A stretch of 64,000 bases of DNA, from NCBI RefSeq assembly GCF_047468865.1, contig NZ_JBLGTV010000006.1, positions 1 through 64,000 on the forward strand, given 5' to 3'. Shown piece by piece: positions 34,455 through 44,042 of this stretch (positions within the stretch are counted from its first letter, which is position 1; each line of letters begins with the position of its first letter). A program made the position numbers and the translations under genes. Origin of the DNA: Castellaniella hirudinis_A. GTDB lineage: Bacteria; Pseudomonadota; Gammaproteobacteria; Burkholderiales; Burkholderiaceae_B. The notes under the pieces are model-generated. The model was given only the letters and a program-made list of their open reading frames with translations, was not told the DNA's origin and did not search any database.

Positions 34455-34461
34455 TCCGATC

Positions 34462-35397
34462 TCATCCCAATTCCACTTCGGCGCCTTCTTTTTTGACCGG
34501 CTTGACCAGATCTTCGCGGCGGATGCCCATCCACATGGCCAGGGCGGCGGCGACGAACACCGAGGAATAGATCCCGAACCAGATCCCGATGGTCAGGGCC
34601 AGCGAGAAGTTGTGCAGGGTGGGGCCGCCGAAGAAGAACATGGACAGCACCATCATCTGGGTGGAGCCGTGGGTGATGATGGTGCGGGAGATATTCTGCG
34701 TGATGGAATTATTGATGATCTCGCGCACCGAGGCTTTGCGCTGCTTGCGGAAATTTTCGCGGATACGGTCCATCACCACCACGGACTCGTTGACCGAATA
34801 CCCCAGCACGGCCAGCACCCCGGCCAGCACGGGCAGCGAGAACTCCCACTGGAAAAAGGCGAAAAACCCCAGGATGATCACCACGTCGTGCAGGTTGGCG
34901 ATAGCGCACGAGGCTGCCAGCTTCCATTCGAAGCGCACCGCCAAATACAGCATGATGCCCACGACCACGAACAGCAGCGCCATCAAGCCGTTGTGCAGCA
35001 GTTCTTCGCCCACCTGCGGGCCGACGAATTCCACCCGGCGCAGTTGGACGTCCGCTTGCTGGGCCTGCAGGGCCTGCATGACGGCCTGGCTTTGCGCGGC
35101 GGTGTCCTCGCCAGCGCGCACGGGCAGGCGGATCATGACGTCTTGCGAGGTGCCGAAGTTCTGCACCTGGAAATCGGTGTAGCCCAGGGCGTCGAGGGCG
35201 GTGCGGATGTCGGCCACCGGCGCCGTCTGGCTGTAGTGAACCTCCATTACCGTGCCGCCGGTGAACTCAATCGACAGGTGAAAGCCCCGGGTGGCGATGA
35301 AAAAGACGGCGGCCAGGAAAGTCAGCAGGCTGATGATGTTCAGGATCAGCGCATGCCGCATGAACGGGATGGTGCGATGGATGCGGAAAAATTCCAT
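34462..35397 (-). CDS. secF: protein translocase subunit SecF
   Basis: A 311-residue RND-like membrane protein that, with SecD, uses proton motive force to aid Sec export. It has six helices: one near the N-terminus (HALILNIISLLTFLAAVFFI), a periplasmic P4-type domain with FTGGTVMEV, then five C-terminal helices with LGYSVNESVVVMDRIRENFRK. It starts 12 nt after secD. Confidence 0.96.
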   Translation of the reverse strand: MEFFRIHRTIPFMRHALILNIISLLTFLAAVFFIATRGFHLSIEFTGGTVMEVHYSQTAPVADIRTALDALGYTDFQVQNFGTSQDVMIRLPVRAGEDTAAQSQAVMQALQAQQADVQLRRVEFVGPQVGEELLHNGLMALLFVVVGIMLYLAVRFEWKLAASCAIANLHDVVIILGFFAFFQWEFSLPVLAGVLAVLGYSVNESVVVMDRIRENFRKQRKASVREIINNSITQNISRTIITHGSTQMMVLSMFFFGGPTLHNFSLALTIGIWFGIYSSVFVAAALAMWMGIRREDLVKPVKKEGAEVELG

Positions 35398-35409
35398 GAT
35401 GAATCCTGA

Positions 35410-37281
35410 TTAGTCCTGATTGGGTTTCCAGATTTGGCCGATGGAAATCGACTTGAGCTTGCGCTTGCGCCCGTAATACAGGTTGGCCAGGGCGCGCACC
35501 CCCACCACGGACGAGAACATCGAGGTCAGGATACCGATGCAGTGCACCACGGCAAAGCCGCGCACCGGCCCGGTGCCGAACGTCAGCAGGGCGATCCCCA
35601 CGATCAGGCTGGTCAGGTTGGAGTCGAAAATCGTGGCCCAGGCGCGGTCGAAGCCCAGGTGGATGGCTTGCTGCGGCGACAGGCCCGCCCGCAGTTCTTC
35701 GCGGATGCGCTCGTTGATCAGCACGTTGGCGTCGATGGCCATGCCCAGGGTCAGCGCGATGGCGGCGATGCCGGGCAGGGTGAGGGTGGCCTGCAGCATG
35801 GACAGCACGGCCAGCAGCAGCAGCACGTTGAAGGACAGGCCCAGCGTGGAGAACAGGCCGAACAGATGGTAGTAGGCGATGATGAAGATGGCGATGGCGG
35901 TGAAGCCGTACAGGGTGGAGTCGAAGCCCTGCTTGATGTTGGCCGCGCCCAGGCTGGGGCCGATGGTGCGTTCTTCGATGATGTGCATGGGGGCGGCCAG
36001 CGACCCGGCGCGCAGCAGCAGGGACACGTCGGCGGCTTCCTGGGCCGTCATGCTGCCGGATATCTGCACCTGCCCGCCCGGGATTTCGGAGCGGATCACC
36101 GGCGCGGTGACGACTTCGCCCTTGCCGTTTTCAAACAGCACGATGGCCATGCGCTTGCCGATGTTGTCGCGGGTGACGTCCCGGAAAATGCGCGCGCCCT
36201 TGGAATCCAGGGTCAGGTTGACGGTGGGTTCCTGGGTTTGCTGGTCGCGCCCCGGCTGGGCGTCCTGCAGGTTTTCGCCGGTCAGGATGACCTGGCGGCG
36301 CAACAGCAGGGGACGGCCGTCGCGGTCGGTGTAGCGCACCAGGCCGAAGGGCACGCGCCCCGATTGCAGGGCGGCCGTGGCGGCGGGGGAGTCGTCCACC
36401 ATGTGGATTTCCAGGGTGGCGGTGCGCCCCAGGATTTCCTTGGCCTTGGCCACGTCCTGTACGCCGGGCAACTGCACCACGATGCGGTCGCCGCCCTGCT
36501 GCTGGATGACGGGCTCGGCCACGCCCAGTTCGTTGATGCGGTTGTGCAGGGTCTGGATGTTTTGCTTCAGGGCGTTGTTCTGCACCTGGGTGATGGCGGT
36601 GGCATTCAGCTTGCCGTCCAGCAGCCAGGCGTTGCCGGATTGCCCGGTGGTGAAATCCATCTCGGGCATGGTGCGGCGCAGCGCATCGAGGGCGGCGTCG
36701 CGGGCATCCTGGGCGGCGAAGCTGGCGCGCACGGATTGCTGGTTGCGCTCGACGTCTTCAAAGGACAGCTTGTTGTCGCGCAGGGTGGTGCGGACTTCGC
36801 CCGCCATGGAATCGTAGCGGCTGGTCAGCGCGCCTTCCAGATCCACCTGCAGCAGAAAATGCACCCCGCCGCGTAGATCCAGCCCCAGGTACATGGGGTG
36901 GGCGCCGATGGCCGTCAGCCAATTGGGCGAGGCCGACATCAGGTTCAGGGCCACCGTGTAGTCCGGGTTCTTGGGGTCGGTGTTGAGCGCGCTTTCCAGG
37001 GTGTCCTTGGCCTTGAGCTGCGTGTCCGTGGAATCGAAGCGCAGGCGCACCGTGCCGACGGGGCCGTTCATCTCGAAGGTGCCCGCGGTGGGCTGGATGC
37101 CGGCCTGGTCGAGAATGCCGTTGGCCTTGGCCAGCGTGTCCTGGTCGATCTTGACCGACGTCTTCGCGCCCGCGATTTGCACGGCGGGGGATTCCCCGTA
37201 AAGATTGGGCAGCGTGTACAGCACGCCGATCAGGACGGCGGCCAGCACGATGAGGTACTTCCAGAGGGGATAGCGATTCAT
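35410..37281 (-). CDS. secD: protein translocase subunit SecD
   Basis: A 623-residue partner of SecF. It has an N-terminal helix (LIVLAAVLIGVLYTLPNLYG) and a large periplasmic domain opening with LGLDLRGGVHFLLQVD near residue 130. C-terminal helices include GMAIDANVLINERIREELRAG with the conserved intramembrane Asp. Length is typical (615-630). yajC lies 93 bp upstream in the same orientation. Confidence 0.96.
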   Translation of the reverse strand: MNRYPLWKYLIVLAAVLIGVLYTLPNLYGESPAVQIAGAKTSVKIDQDTLAKANGILDQAGIQPTAGTFEMNGPVGTVRLRFDSTDTQLKAKDTLESALNTDPKNPDYTVALNLMSASPNWLTAIGAHPMYLGLDLRGGVHFLLQVDLEGALTSRYDSMAGEVRTTLRDNKLSFEDVERNQQSVRASFAAQDARDAALDALRRTMPEMDFTTGQSGNAWLLDGKLNATAITQVQNNALKQNIQTLHNRINELGVAEPVIQQQGGDRIVVQLPGVQDVAKAKEILGRTATLEIHMVDDSPAATAALQSGRVPFGLVRYTDRDGRPLLLRRQVILTGENLQDAQPGRDQQTQEPTVNLTLDSKGARIFRDVTRDNIGKRMAIVLFENGKGEVVTAPVIRSEIPGGQVQISGSMTAQEAADVSLLLRAGSLAAPMHIIEERTIGPSLGAANIKQGFDSTLYGFTAIAIFIIAYYHLFGLFSTLGLSFNVLLLLAVLSMLQATLTLPGIAAIALTLGMAIDANVLINERIREELRAGLSPQQAIHLGFDRAWATIFDSNLTSLIVGIALLTFGTGPVRGFAVVHCIGILTSMFSSVVGVRALANLYYGRKRKLKSISIGQIWKPNQD

Positions 37282-37374
37282 GGTCGGTCGTGAGGAAAAG
37301 CGGAAAAGACCGGGCGCCGCGCGTGCTGGGGCTGCGTGTACAGCGGGGCACGCCGCCGCGCCGGATGGGGCGAA

Positions 37375-37722
37375 TCAGAGCGACTTGATGGTGCCCTTGG
37401 GCAGGACGGAAGTCACGGCATTGCGCTGCACGATGGATTCGATGGCCTTGTCGCCGGATTGGGCGATTTCGACGGTCAGGTAGTTGTCGTGCACTTTGCT
37501 GATCTTGCCCAGCAGGCCGCCGGACATGATGATCTCGTCGCCTTTGGCCAGGGCTTCGACCATTTTTTTCTGCTCTTTCTGGCGTTTCATTTGCGGCCGG
37601 ATCATCAGGAAATACAAGATGACGAACATCAGGATGATGGGCAGCATGCCCATCAGGCCGCCGGCGGCGTCGGCGCCGGCGGCCTGGGCCGGCAACAGAG
37701 TCAGGGTGTCGACTAGGGACAT
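37375..37722 (-). CDS. yajC: Sec translocon accessory protein YajC
   Basis: A 115-residue inner-membrane protein with one helix (about 26-44, LPIILMFVILYFLMIRPQMKRQKEQ) followed by a small cytoplasmic domain (LAKGDEIIMSGGLLGKI). It associates with SecDF. ATG 37722 has AGGAG upstream; the longer reading to 37764 is discarded. It lies between tgt and secD in the common queA-tgt-yajC-secDF order. Confidence 0.95.
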   Translation of the reverse strand: MSLVDTLTLLPAQAAGADAAGGLMGMLPIILMFVILYFLMIRPQMKRQKEQKKMVEALAKGDEIIMSGGLLGKISKVHDNYLTVEIAQSGDKAIESIVQRNAVTSVLPKGTIKSL

Positions 37723-37813
37723 GAAATCTCCTGGGGAACGGGGGTTGGTTAAGCGGATAATCAAAGATTAACTCTTGATTGTAGCGGTATCCACCGTATC
37801 GGTGTAAGAAAAC

Positions 37814-38946
<1,133 letters not shown>

Positions 38947-38950
<4 letters not shown>

Positions 38951-40122
38951 GGGATGGGGGCGGCCTCGATGAACATGGCGTCGCCATAGCTGAAGAAACG
39001 ATAGCGCGATTGTACGGCGTGCGCGTAGGCCCGCTGGATGGGCTGCATGCCGGCCAAGGCCGAGACAAGCATCAGCAGGGTGGATTGCGGCAGGTGGAAG
39101 TTGGTGATCAGTGCGTCGATGCTGGCGAAGCGGTAGCCCGGCGTGATGAACAGGCGCGTGTCGCCCTGGGTGCGGTGCAGCCCATCGCCGTCCAGGGCGG
39201 CGGCTTCCAGCGAGCGCACGCTGGTGGTGCCCACGGCAATCACGCGGCCGCCCCGGGCGCGGGTGGCGTGGATTTTTCGCAGCGTTTCGGCGGGCACATC
39301 ATAGCGTTCGGCGTGCATGACGTGGTCGCGGAGGTGTGCCGCGCGCACGGGCTGGAAGGTGCCGGCCCCGACGTGCAGGGTCACGAAAGCCTGATCCACC
39401 CCCATGGCCCGCAGCCGCGCCAGCATGGCCTGATCGAAGTGCAGCCCGGCGGTCGGGGCGGCGACCGCGCCGGGTTTTTCGGCATACACGGTCTGGTAGC
39501 GGGCTTCGTCCTCGTCGTCCGCGCGGTGGCTGATATAGGGGGGCAGGGGGACACTGCCGTACTGCGCCAGCAAATCCAGCACGGCGGCCGGGAAGGCCAG
39601 TTCAAAGAGTTCATCCCGACGGCCCAGGACTTCGACGTCGAAGCCGTCCGGTGCGGCTGTTGCCGCCGCCGCCGCGTCGGCGTCCGTTTCAGGGGCGTGC
39701 GGCGGGCGGGCGGGCGCCCCCGCGTTGCCGTCCGTTGCGCCAGGCATCGTCGGGCCGCCGCTTGCGGCCCCCAGGCGCAGGCGGGTGCCGGGCCGGGGCG
39801 ATTTGCTGGCGCGCACGTGCGCCAGGGCGCGCCGGGCATCCAGGATGCGTTCGACCAGCACTTCCACCTGCCCGCCGCTGGCCTTGTGGCCGCGCAGGCG
39901 CGCCTTGATGACCCGTGTGTCGTTGAACACCAGCAGGTCGCCCGCCCGCAGCAGGCTGGGCAGATCGGTGAATTGCCGGTCGTGCAGGCCGCCTGCCGCG
40001 TCCAGGTGCAGCAGGCGGCTGGCGTCGCGGCGCTCGGCGGGGTGCTGGGCGATCAATTCGGGGGGCAGGGGGTAGTCGAAGTCGGCCAGGTCGAGGTCGG
40101 CGATGGGGGGCAGGGTGGGCAC
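38947..40122 (-). CDS. queA: S-adenosylmethionine:tRNA ribosyltransferase-isomerase QueA
   Basis: A 391-residue enzyme that converts preQ1-tRNA to epoxyqueuosine-tRNA. Typical blocks are FDYPLPPELIAQHPAERRDASRLL, LVFNDTRVIKARL, AGLHFD and TNFHLPQSTLLMLVSAL. It is about 35-40 residues longer than usual (about 350) owing to a Gly/Ala/Pro-rich insertion at roughly 119-160, probably a flexible loop. It is coupled to tgt by ATGA. Confidence 0.95.
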
Positions 40123-40334
40123 GGTCGGGGGTGTTCGAGAAAAAGGGTGGGTGCATGGAGAGCCCGTCGGGCGTCCGCATCCGGCGTCGGCGGCGCGTGT
40201 GCGGGGCGCAAGGGCGCGCTTATTTTAGACTGCCGCCAAAAGCATGCCCGAAGTTTGGCGGATCGCCCAAAGCCAGGCAGAGGCGGGGAGGGAACCCGTT
40301 CTTGGATTATGCTGATGATTTTTCGCCGACAGGG

Positions 40335-41819
40335 ATGAGTCTCACCGTGCAACCGAACCCCGCACCCGGCCCGCGCCGGACCCCATTCGCGTTTTTTGCC
40401 CAGTCGGTGCGCCGGTGGCTGGCCGTCTGCGGGCTGTCCGCCGTGGCGGCCGCCGCCGTGTCGGCCCAGGCCCTGCCGCCCGAATTGCAAAAAGTCTGGA
40501 AAGCCACCAAGTTGCCGGATTCCGCCTTGTCTCTGGAAATCCGCGAGGCCGGCGGCCCGGTGGTGGCCAGCATCAATGCCGGCCAGCCGCGCAATCCGGC
40601 CTCGGTCATGAAGACCGTCACCACCTGGGCCGCCCTGTCGGCCCTGGGGCCGGACTACACCTGGCAGACCCGTTTCCTGGCCAATGACGGGGCGAAGATC
40701 GACGCCCAGGGCAGCCTGCAGGGGCCGCTGTACGTGCAGGCTTCGGGCGACCCTTTATTCACGATCGAAGACCTCTGGAACGGACTGCGCGAATTGCGCC
40801 TGCGCGGGGTCAAGAACCTGTCCGAGGTCATCGTGGACCGCAGCATTTTTGGCCAGGTGGAAATCGACCCCGGCGATTTCGACGATTCGCCCGATCGGCC
40901 CTACAACGCCAGCCCGGACGCCATGATGGTGGGCTTCGGGGCGACCCGGATTCTGTTCCAGGCGGATGCGGAGCACCGCCAATGGGTGCCGGTCACCGAT
41001 CCACCCACGCGCAATGTGCGCATTGAAGGCCGCCTGGAATGGCTGGACGGACGCTGCAAACCGGCCCGCAATTTCGCCGCCGATACCCAAATCCAGGGGG
41101 CGACGGCCACCATCCGCGTCAGCGGCCAGGCCTATGGGGCGTGCGGCGACTTCAGCCTGTACCGGCTGGCGGCGTCGCAGGCCGATCATTTCGAGACCTT
41201 GTTTCGCCTGCTGTGGCGCGAATTGGGCGGAACCTTGTCGCGCGGGTTCTCTCAGGGCAAGGCGCCCGCCCGGGCCGAAGTCCTGGCGGCCCTGGATTCC
41301 GAATCCCTGGCCGAGGTCATCCGTCTGATCAACAAGCGCAGCAACAATGTCATGGCGCGCATGCTGCTGCTGACCCTGGGGGCTGAACTCAACGGGCCGG
41401 GGGCGACCGTGGCCAGCGGCGGCCAGGCCGTTGCGCAGGTGCTGAGAAACCAGCAGGTGGATACGGCGGGCTGGGTGCTGGACAATGGCTCGGGCCTGTC
41501 GCGCCAGGGGCGGGTCACCGCCCACGGGCTGGCGCAGATGCTGGATGTGGCCTGGCGCTCGGCCATGATGCCCGAATTTGTCTCGTCCCTGGCGATTGCC
41601 GGGATGGACGGCACCATGCGCCGCCGCCTGCGCAGCGACGATACCCGGGGCCAGGCGCACGTCAAGACCGGCACTTTGCGCGATGCCAAGGCCCTGGCGG
41701 GCTACGTCCGGGGAGCCAGCGGCAAGCGCTATATCCTGGTCAGCCTGGTCAACCACCCCCAGGCCGGGGCCGTGCAGCCGTTCGACGATGCCCTGGTGCG
41801 CTGGCTGGCCAGCCGGTAG
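40335..41819 (+). CDS. dacB: D-alanyl-D-alanine carboxypeptidase/endopeptidase DacB (PBP4)
   Basis: A 494-residue periplasmic class C penicillin-binding protein. A signal peptide spans about residues 25-48 (WLAVCGLSAVAAAAVSAQA). The active-site motifs are SVMK near 90 (SxxK), SNN near 335 (SxN) and KTG near 445. The large insertion domain between SxxK and SxN is present. ATG 40335 (AGGG just upstream) is preferred; the in-frame reading from 40131 covers the queA-dacB intergenic space. Confidence 0.94.
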   Translation: MSLTVQPNPAPGPRRTPFAFFAQSVRRWLAVCGLSAVAAAAVSAQALPPELQKVWKATKLPDSALSLEIREAGGPVVASINAGQPRNPASVMKTVTTWAALSALGPDYTWQTRFLANDGAKIDAQGSLQGPLYVQASGDPLFTIEDLWNGLRELRLRGVKNLSEVIVDRSIFGQVEIDPGDFDDSPDRPYNASPDAMMVGFGATRILFQADAEHRQWVPVTDPPTRNVRIEGRLEWLDGRCKPARNFAADTQIQGATATIRVSGQAYGACGDFSLYRLAASQADHFETLFRLLWRELGGTLSRGFSQGKAPARAEVLAALDSESLAEVIRLINKRSNNVMARMLLLTLGAELNGPGATVASGGQAVAQVLRNQQVDTAGWVLDNGSGLSRQGRVTAHGLAQMLDVAWRSAMMPEFVSSLAIAGMDGTMRRRLRSDDTRGQAHVKTGTLRDAKALAGYVRGASGKRYILVSLVNHPQAGAVQPFDDALVRWLASR

Positions 41820-41983
41820 TGTCCTGTTGGGTTAGTTCGTGTATTCAGATTGAATTAGCCAAACAGCACACTAAGGCCGCCGGACGCGTTGCGGCCCCGG
41901 TTTGCCCGGCCGCCGCCGGCCCGGCAAGCCGGGGGTTAAACTACTTTCTGGTATCCATTGATTACTTTCCCCCCCTGCCCACC

Positions 41984-42622
41984 ATGCCTATCCATGAAAT
42001 CCGCCACCCCCTGATCCGCCACAAGCTGGGGCTCATGCGCCGCGCCGACCTGAGTACCAAGAATTTCCGCGAAATGGCCCAGGAGATCGGTTCGCTGCTG
42101 ACCTACGAGGCCACCAAGGATCTGCCGCTGGAACCCGCCCGCATCACCGGCTGGGCGGGCGACCTGGACGTCGAAAAGCTGGCGGGCAAGAAAGTTACGG
42201 TTGTGCCCATTTTGCGCGCCGGGATCGGCATGCTGGATGGCGTGCTCAACCTGATTCCCGGGGCCAAAGTCAGCGCCGTGGGCATCGCCCGCAACGAAGA
42301 AACCCTGCAGGCTCAACCCTATCTGGAAAAGCTGGTGGGGCAGCTGGATCAGCGCCTGGCCTTGATTGTGGACCCCATGCTGGCCACGGGCGGGTCGATG
42401 GTGGCGGCCATCGACATGCTCAAGCAGGCGGGTAGCCGCAATGTCCGCGCGCTGGTGCTGGTGGCGGCCCCCGAAGGCATCGCCGCCGTTGAAAAGGCCC
42501 ACCCGGACGTGCACATTTATACGGCCTCCATCGACAGCCATCTGAATGACGACGGCTATATCATTCCGGGCCTGGGCGACGCGGGCGACCGCATCTTCGG
42601 CACGCGGCAAAAACCGGATTGA
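41984..42622 (+). CDS. upp: uracil phosphoribosyltransferase Upp
   Basis: A 212-residue pyrimidine salvage enzyme making UMP from uracil and PRPP. Family blocks are HPLIRHKLGLMRR at the start, PILRAGIGMLDGVL near 75, the PRPP-binding VDPMLATGGSM near 130, and GLGDAGDRIFGT at the end. An upstream in-frame reading (from 41819) is not Upp-like. The preceding 160 bp hold GC-rich inverted repeats but no clear promoter. Confidence 0.97.
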   Translation: MPIHEIRHPLIRHKLGLMRRADLSTKNFREMAQEIGSLLTYEATKDLPLEPARITGWAGDLDVEKLAGKKVTVVPILRAGIGMLDGVLNLIPGAKVSAVGIARNEETLQAQPYLEKLVGQLDQRLALIVDPMLATGGSMVAAIDMLKQAGSRNVRALVLVAAPEGIAAVEKAHPDVHIYTASIDSHLNDDGYIIPGLGDAGDRIFGTRQKPD

Positions 42623-42717
42623 TCCGCCGCCGGCCGCCAATCGGCTGTAGGCACGGGCGTCTGCCCGGCCAAGGCCAGCGGCTGTCCAGGCCGCTTTTTC
42701 ACGGCACGCTGTCCGCT

Positions 42718-42762
42718 GCGGATGCGGATGCGGATGCGGATGCGGATGCGGATGCGGATGCG
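42718..42762 (+). repeat. hexanucleotide tandem repeat (GCGGAT)7
   Basis: Seven perfect GCGGAT units plus a final GCG, non-coding, 95 nt after upp and 106 nt before the yqjD-like gene. The unit length keeps reading frame if translated, but no gene covers it. Such tracts are prone to slippage and could alter spacing in a promoter region. Confidence 0.9.
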
Positions 42763-42868
42763 AGTAGCGAATGCGGGTGCGGGCACCCTGTCCGTCGTAC
42801 TTTTTAACTTTTTCCTGGCGGGGATCGGTTAGGATAAACCCTGTCGATACTTAACCAAGGAGTCCTTC

Positions 42869-43192
42869 ATGGCCACTCGCAAACCCATTGCCACACAAAC
42901 CACTGGCGACGCCCTGATCGAAGACCTGAAATCCAGTCTGGATCAGGCCGAACGCCTGTTGCGCGAAGCCGCCGACGCCACCGGCGACAAGGCCGCCGAT
43001 CTGCGCGCCCGCGCGTTGGATGCCCTGGACAAGAGCCGCGCCGCTTTGTCCGATACCCAGGCCTCCCTGGTCGAGCATGGGCGCAAGGTCGTCCACGACA
43101 CCGACGAGTACGTTCAGGAAAACCCCTGGAAGGCGGTGGGGGTGGCCGGGGTGGCGGGCTTGCTGCTGGGCGCTTTGCTGTCGCGCCGCTAG
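42869..43192 (+). CDS. DUF883 family protein (YqjD/ElaB-like)
   Basis: A 107-residue protein with a long amphipathic helix (about 12-85) and a C-terminal membrane anchor VGVAGVAGLLLGALLSRR. In E. coli YqjD and ElaB tether ribosomes to the membrane in stationary phase; the same role here is inference. It is followed by YqjE-like and YqjK-like genes, the E. coli yqjD-E-K order. AAGGAG precedes the start. Confidence 0.88.
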   Translation: MATRKPIATQTTGDALIEDLKSSLDQAERLLREAADATGDKAADLRARALDALDKSRAALSDTQASLVEHGRKVVHDTDEYVQENPWKAVGVAGVAGLLLGALLSRR

Positions 43193-43200
43193 TCGCGTCC

Positions 43201-43638
43201 ATGGCCATCAAGCACGCTTTGCAGGATCTCGCCGGCCAGACGCTGGATCTGGCGGCCACCCGGCTGGAACTCGCCGGCCTCGAAGCCCTGCAGGCCCGTG
43301 ACCGCCTGTTGTGCCGTCTGGCGGTGCTGTTTCTGGCCGGCATTTTCATTTTGCTGGCCCTGCTGGTGGCCAGCCTGGCCCTGGCGCTGTGGGCCTGGCC
43401 CACCGAACAGCGCTATCTGGCGCTGGTCGGCTTGGCGGGCGTGTATGCGGTGCTGGGGGCGGGCCTGGCTTTCTGGCTGGTGCGCCGGCTGCGGCGCGAC
43501 GCGCCGCTGTTCGCCGTCACCCTGGATGTTCTGCGCCAGGATGCGCAGGCCCTGCGGCCCGCGGCCTCCGCCGTCGCGCCCCGGCCCGCGGCCGCCCCGG
43601 GCGCCGCCACGGCCCCCACAACCGAGGATATCCCATGA
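43201..43638 (+). CDS. phage holin-family/YqjE-like membrane protein
   Basis: A 145-residue protein with two hydrophobic helices (about 40-66 and 75-95), an N-terminal amphipathic helix, and an Ala/Pro-rich tail. The pattern matches Phage_holin_3_6/YqjE proteins, which are membrane stress-related and not true holins in this context. It starts 8 nt after the YqjD-like gene and is coupled to the next gene by ATGA. Confidence 0.85.
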   Translation: MAIKHALQDLAGQTLDLAATRLELAGLEALQARDRLLCRLAVLFLAGIFILLALLVASLALALWAWPTEQRYLALVGLAGVYAVLGAGLAFWLVRRLRRDAPLFAVTLDVLRQDAQALRPAASAVAPRPAAAPGAATAPTTEDIP

Positions 43639-43976
43639 AACCTGCCGATGCGGACGCCACCCCGCGCCAGCTGGCCATCGAAGTCCTGCGCTTGCGGGCG
43701 GCCTACCAGCGCCAGGCCTGGGCGCGCAGCGCCTGCCGGGTAGCGGGCCACCTGCAGCCCGCGACCTGGCTGGGCCAGGCCCAGGATCATCTCGGGGCCG
43801 CCGGCCTGGGATGGGTGCGCGCGGGCGTGGGCCTGCTGCGCCGTTACCCCATGGTGCTGTCTTTGCTGGGATCCGTCGCGGGCACCCCGGGCCGTCGCCG
43901 CGTGGCGCTTAAAGCCGCCCTCATCGCCGGTCTGGTCTGGCTGGGCAAGCGCAAGCCGCCCGCCGGGACGCGTTGA
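43635..43976 (+). CDS. YqjK-like small protein
   Basis: A 113-residue basic protein in the third position of the yqjD-E-K-like set. An N-terminal helix (TPRQLAIEVLRLRAAYQRQ) precedes two weakly hydrophobic segments (about 60-80 and 90-106, LKAALIAGLVWLGKRK). Assignment to YqjK rests mainly on position. Its ATG overlaps the upstream stop. Confidence 0.75.
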   Translation: MKPADADATPRQLAIEVLRLRAAYQRQAWARSACRVAGHLQPATWLGQAQDHLGAAGLGWVRAGVGLLRRYPMVLSLLGSVAGTPGRRRVALKAALIAGLVWLGKRKPPAGTR

Positions 43977-44042
43977 TCCCGCCTGCGGGCAGCGCCGCGC
44001 CCGTGCCCGCCTGCCGCGTAGCCGGGATGACGCCCGGCCCGT

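Noticed and set aside
42718..42762. Hexamer repeat considered as a CRISPR-like array
   Set aside because: There are no spacers, the unit is 6 bp, and no cas genes are nearby. It is a simple tandem repeat.
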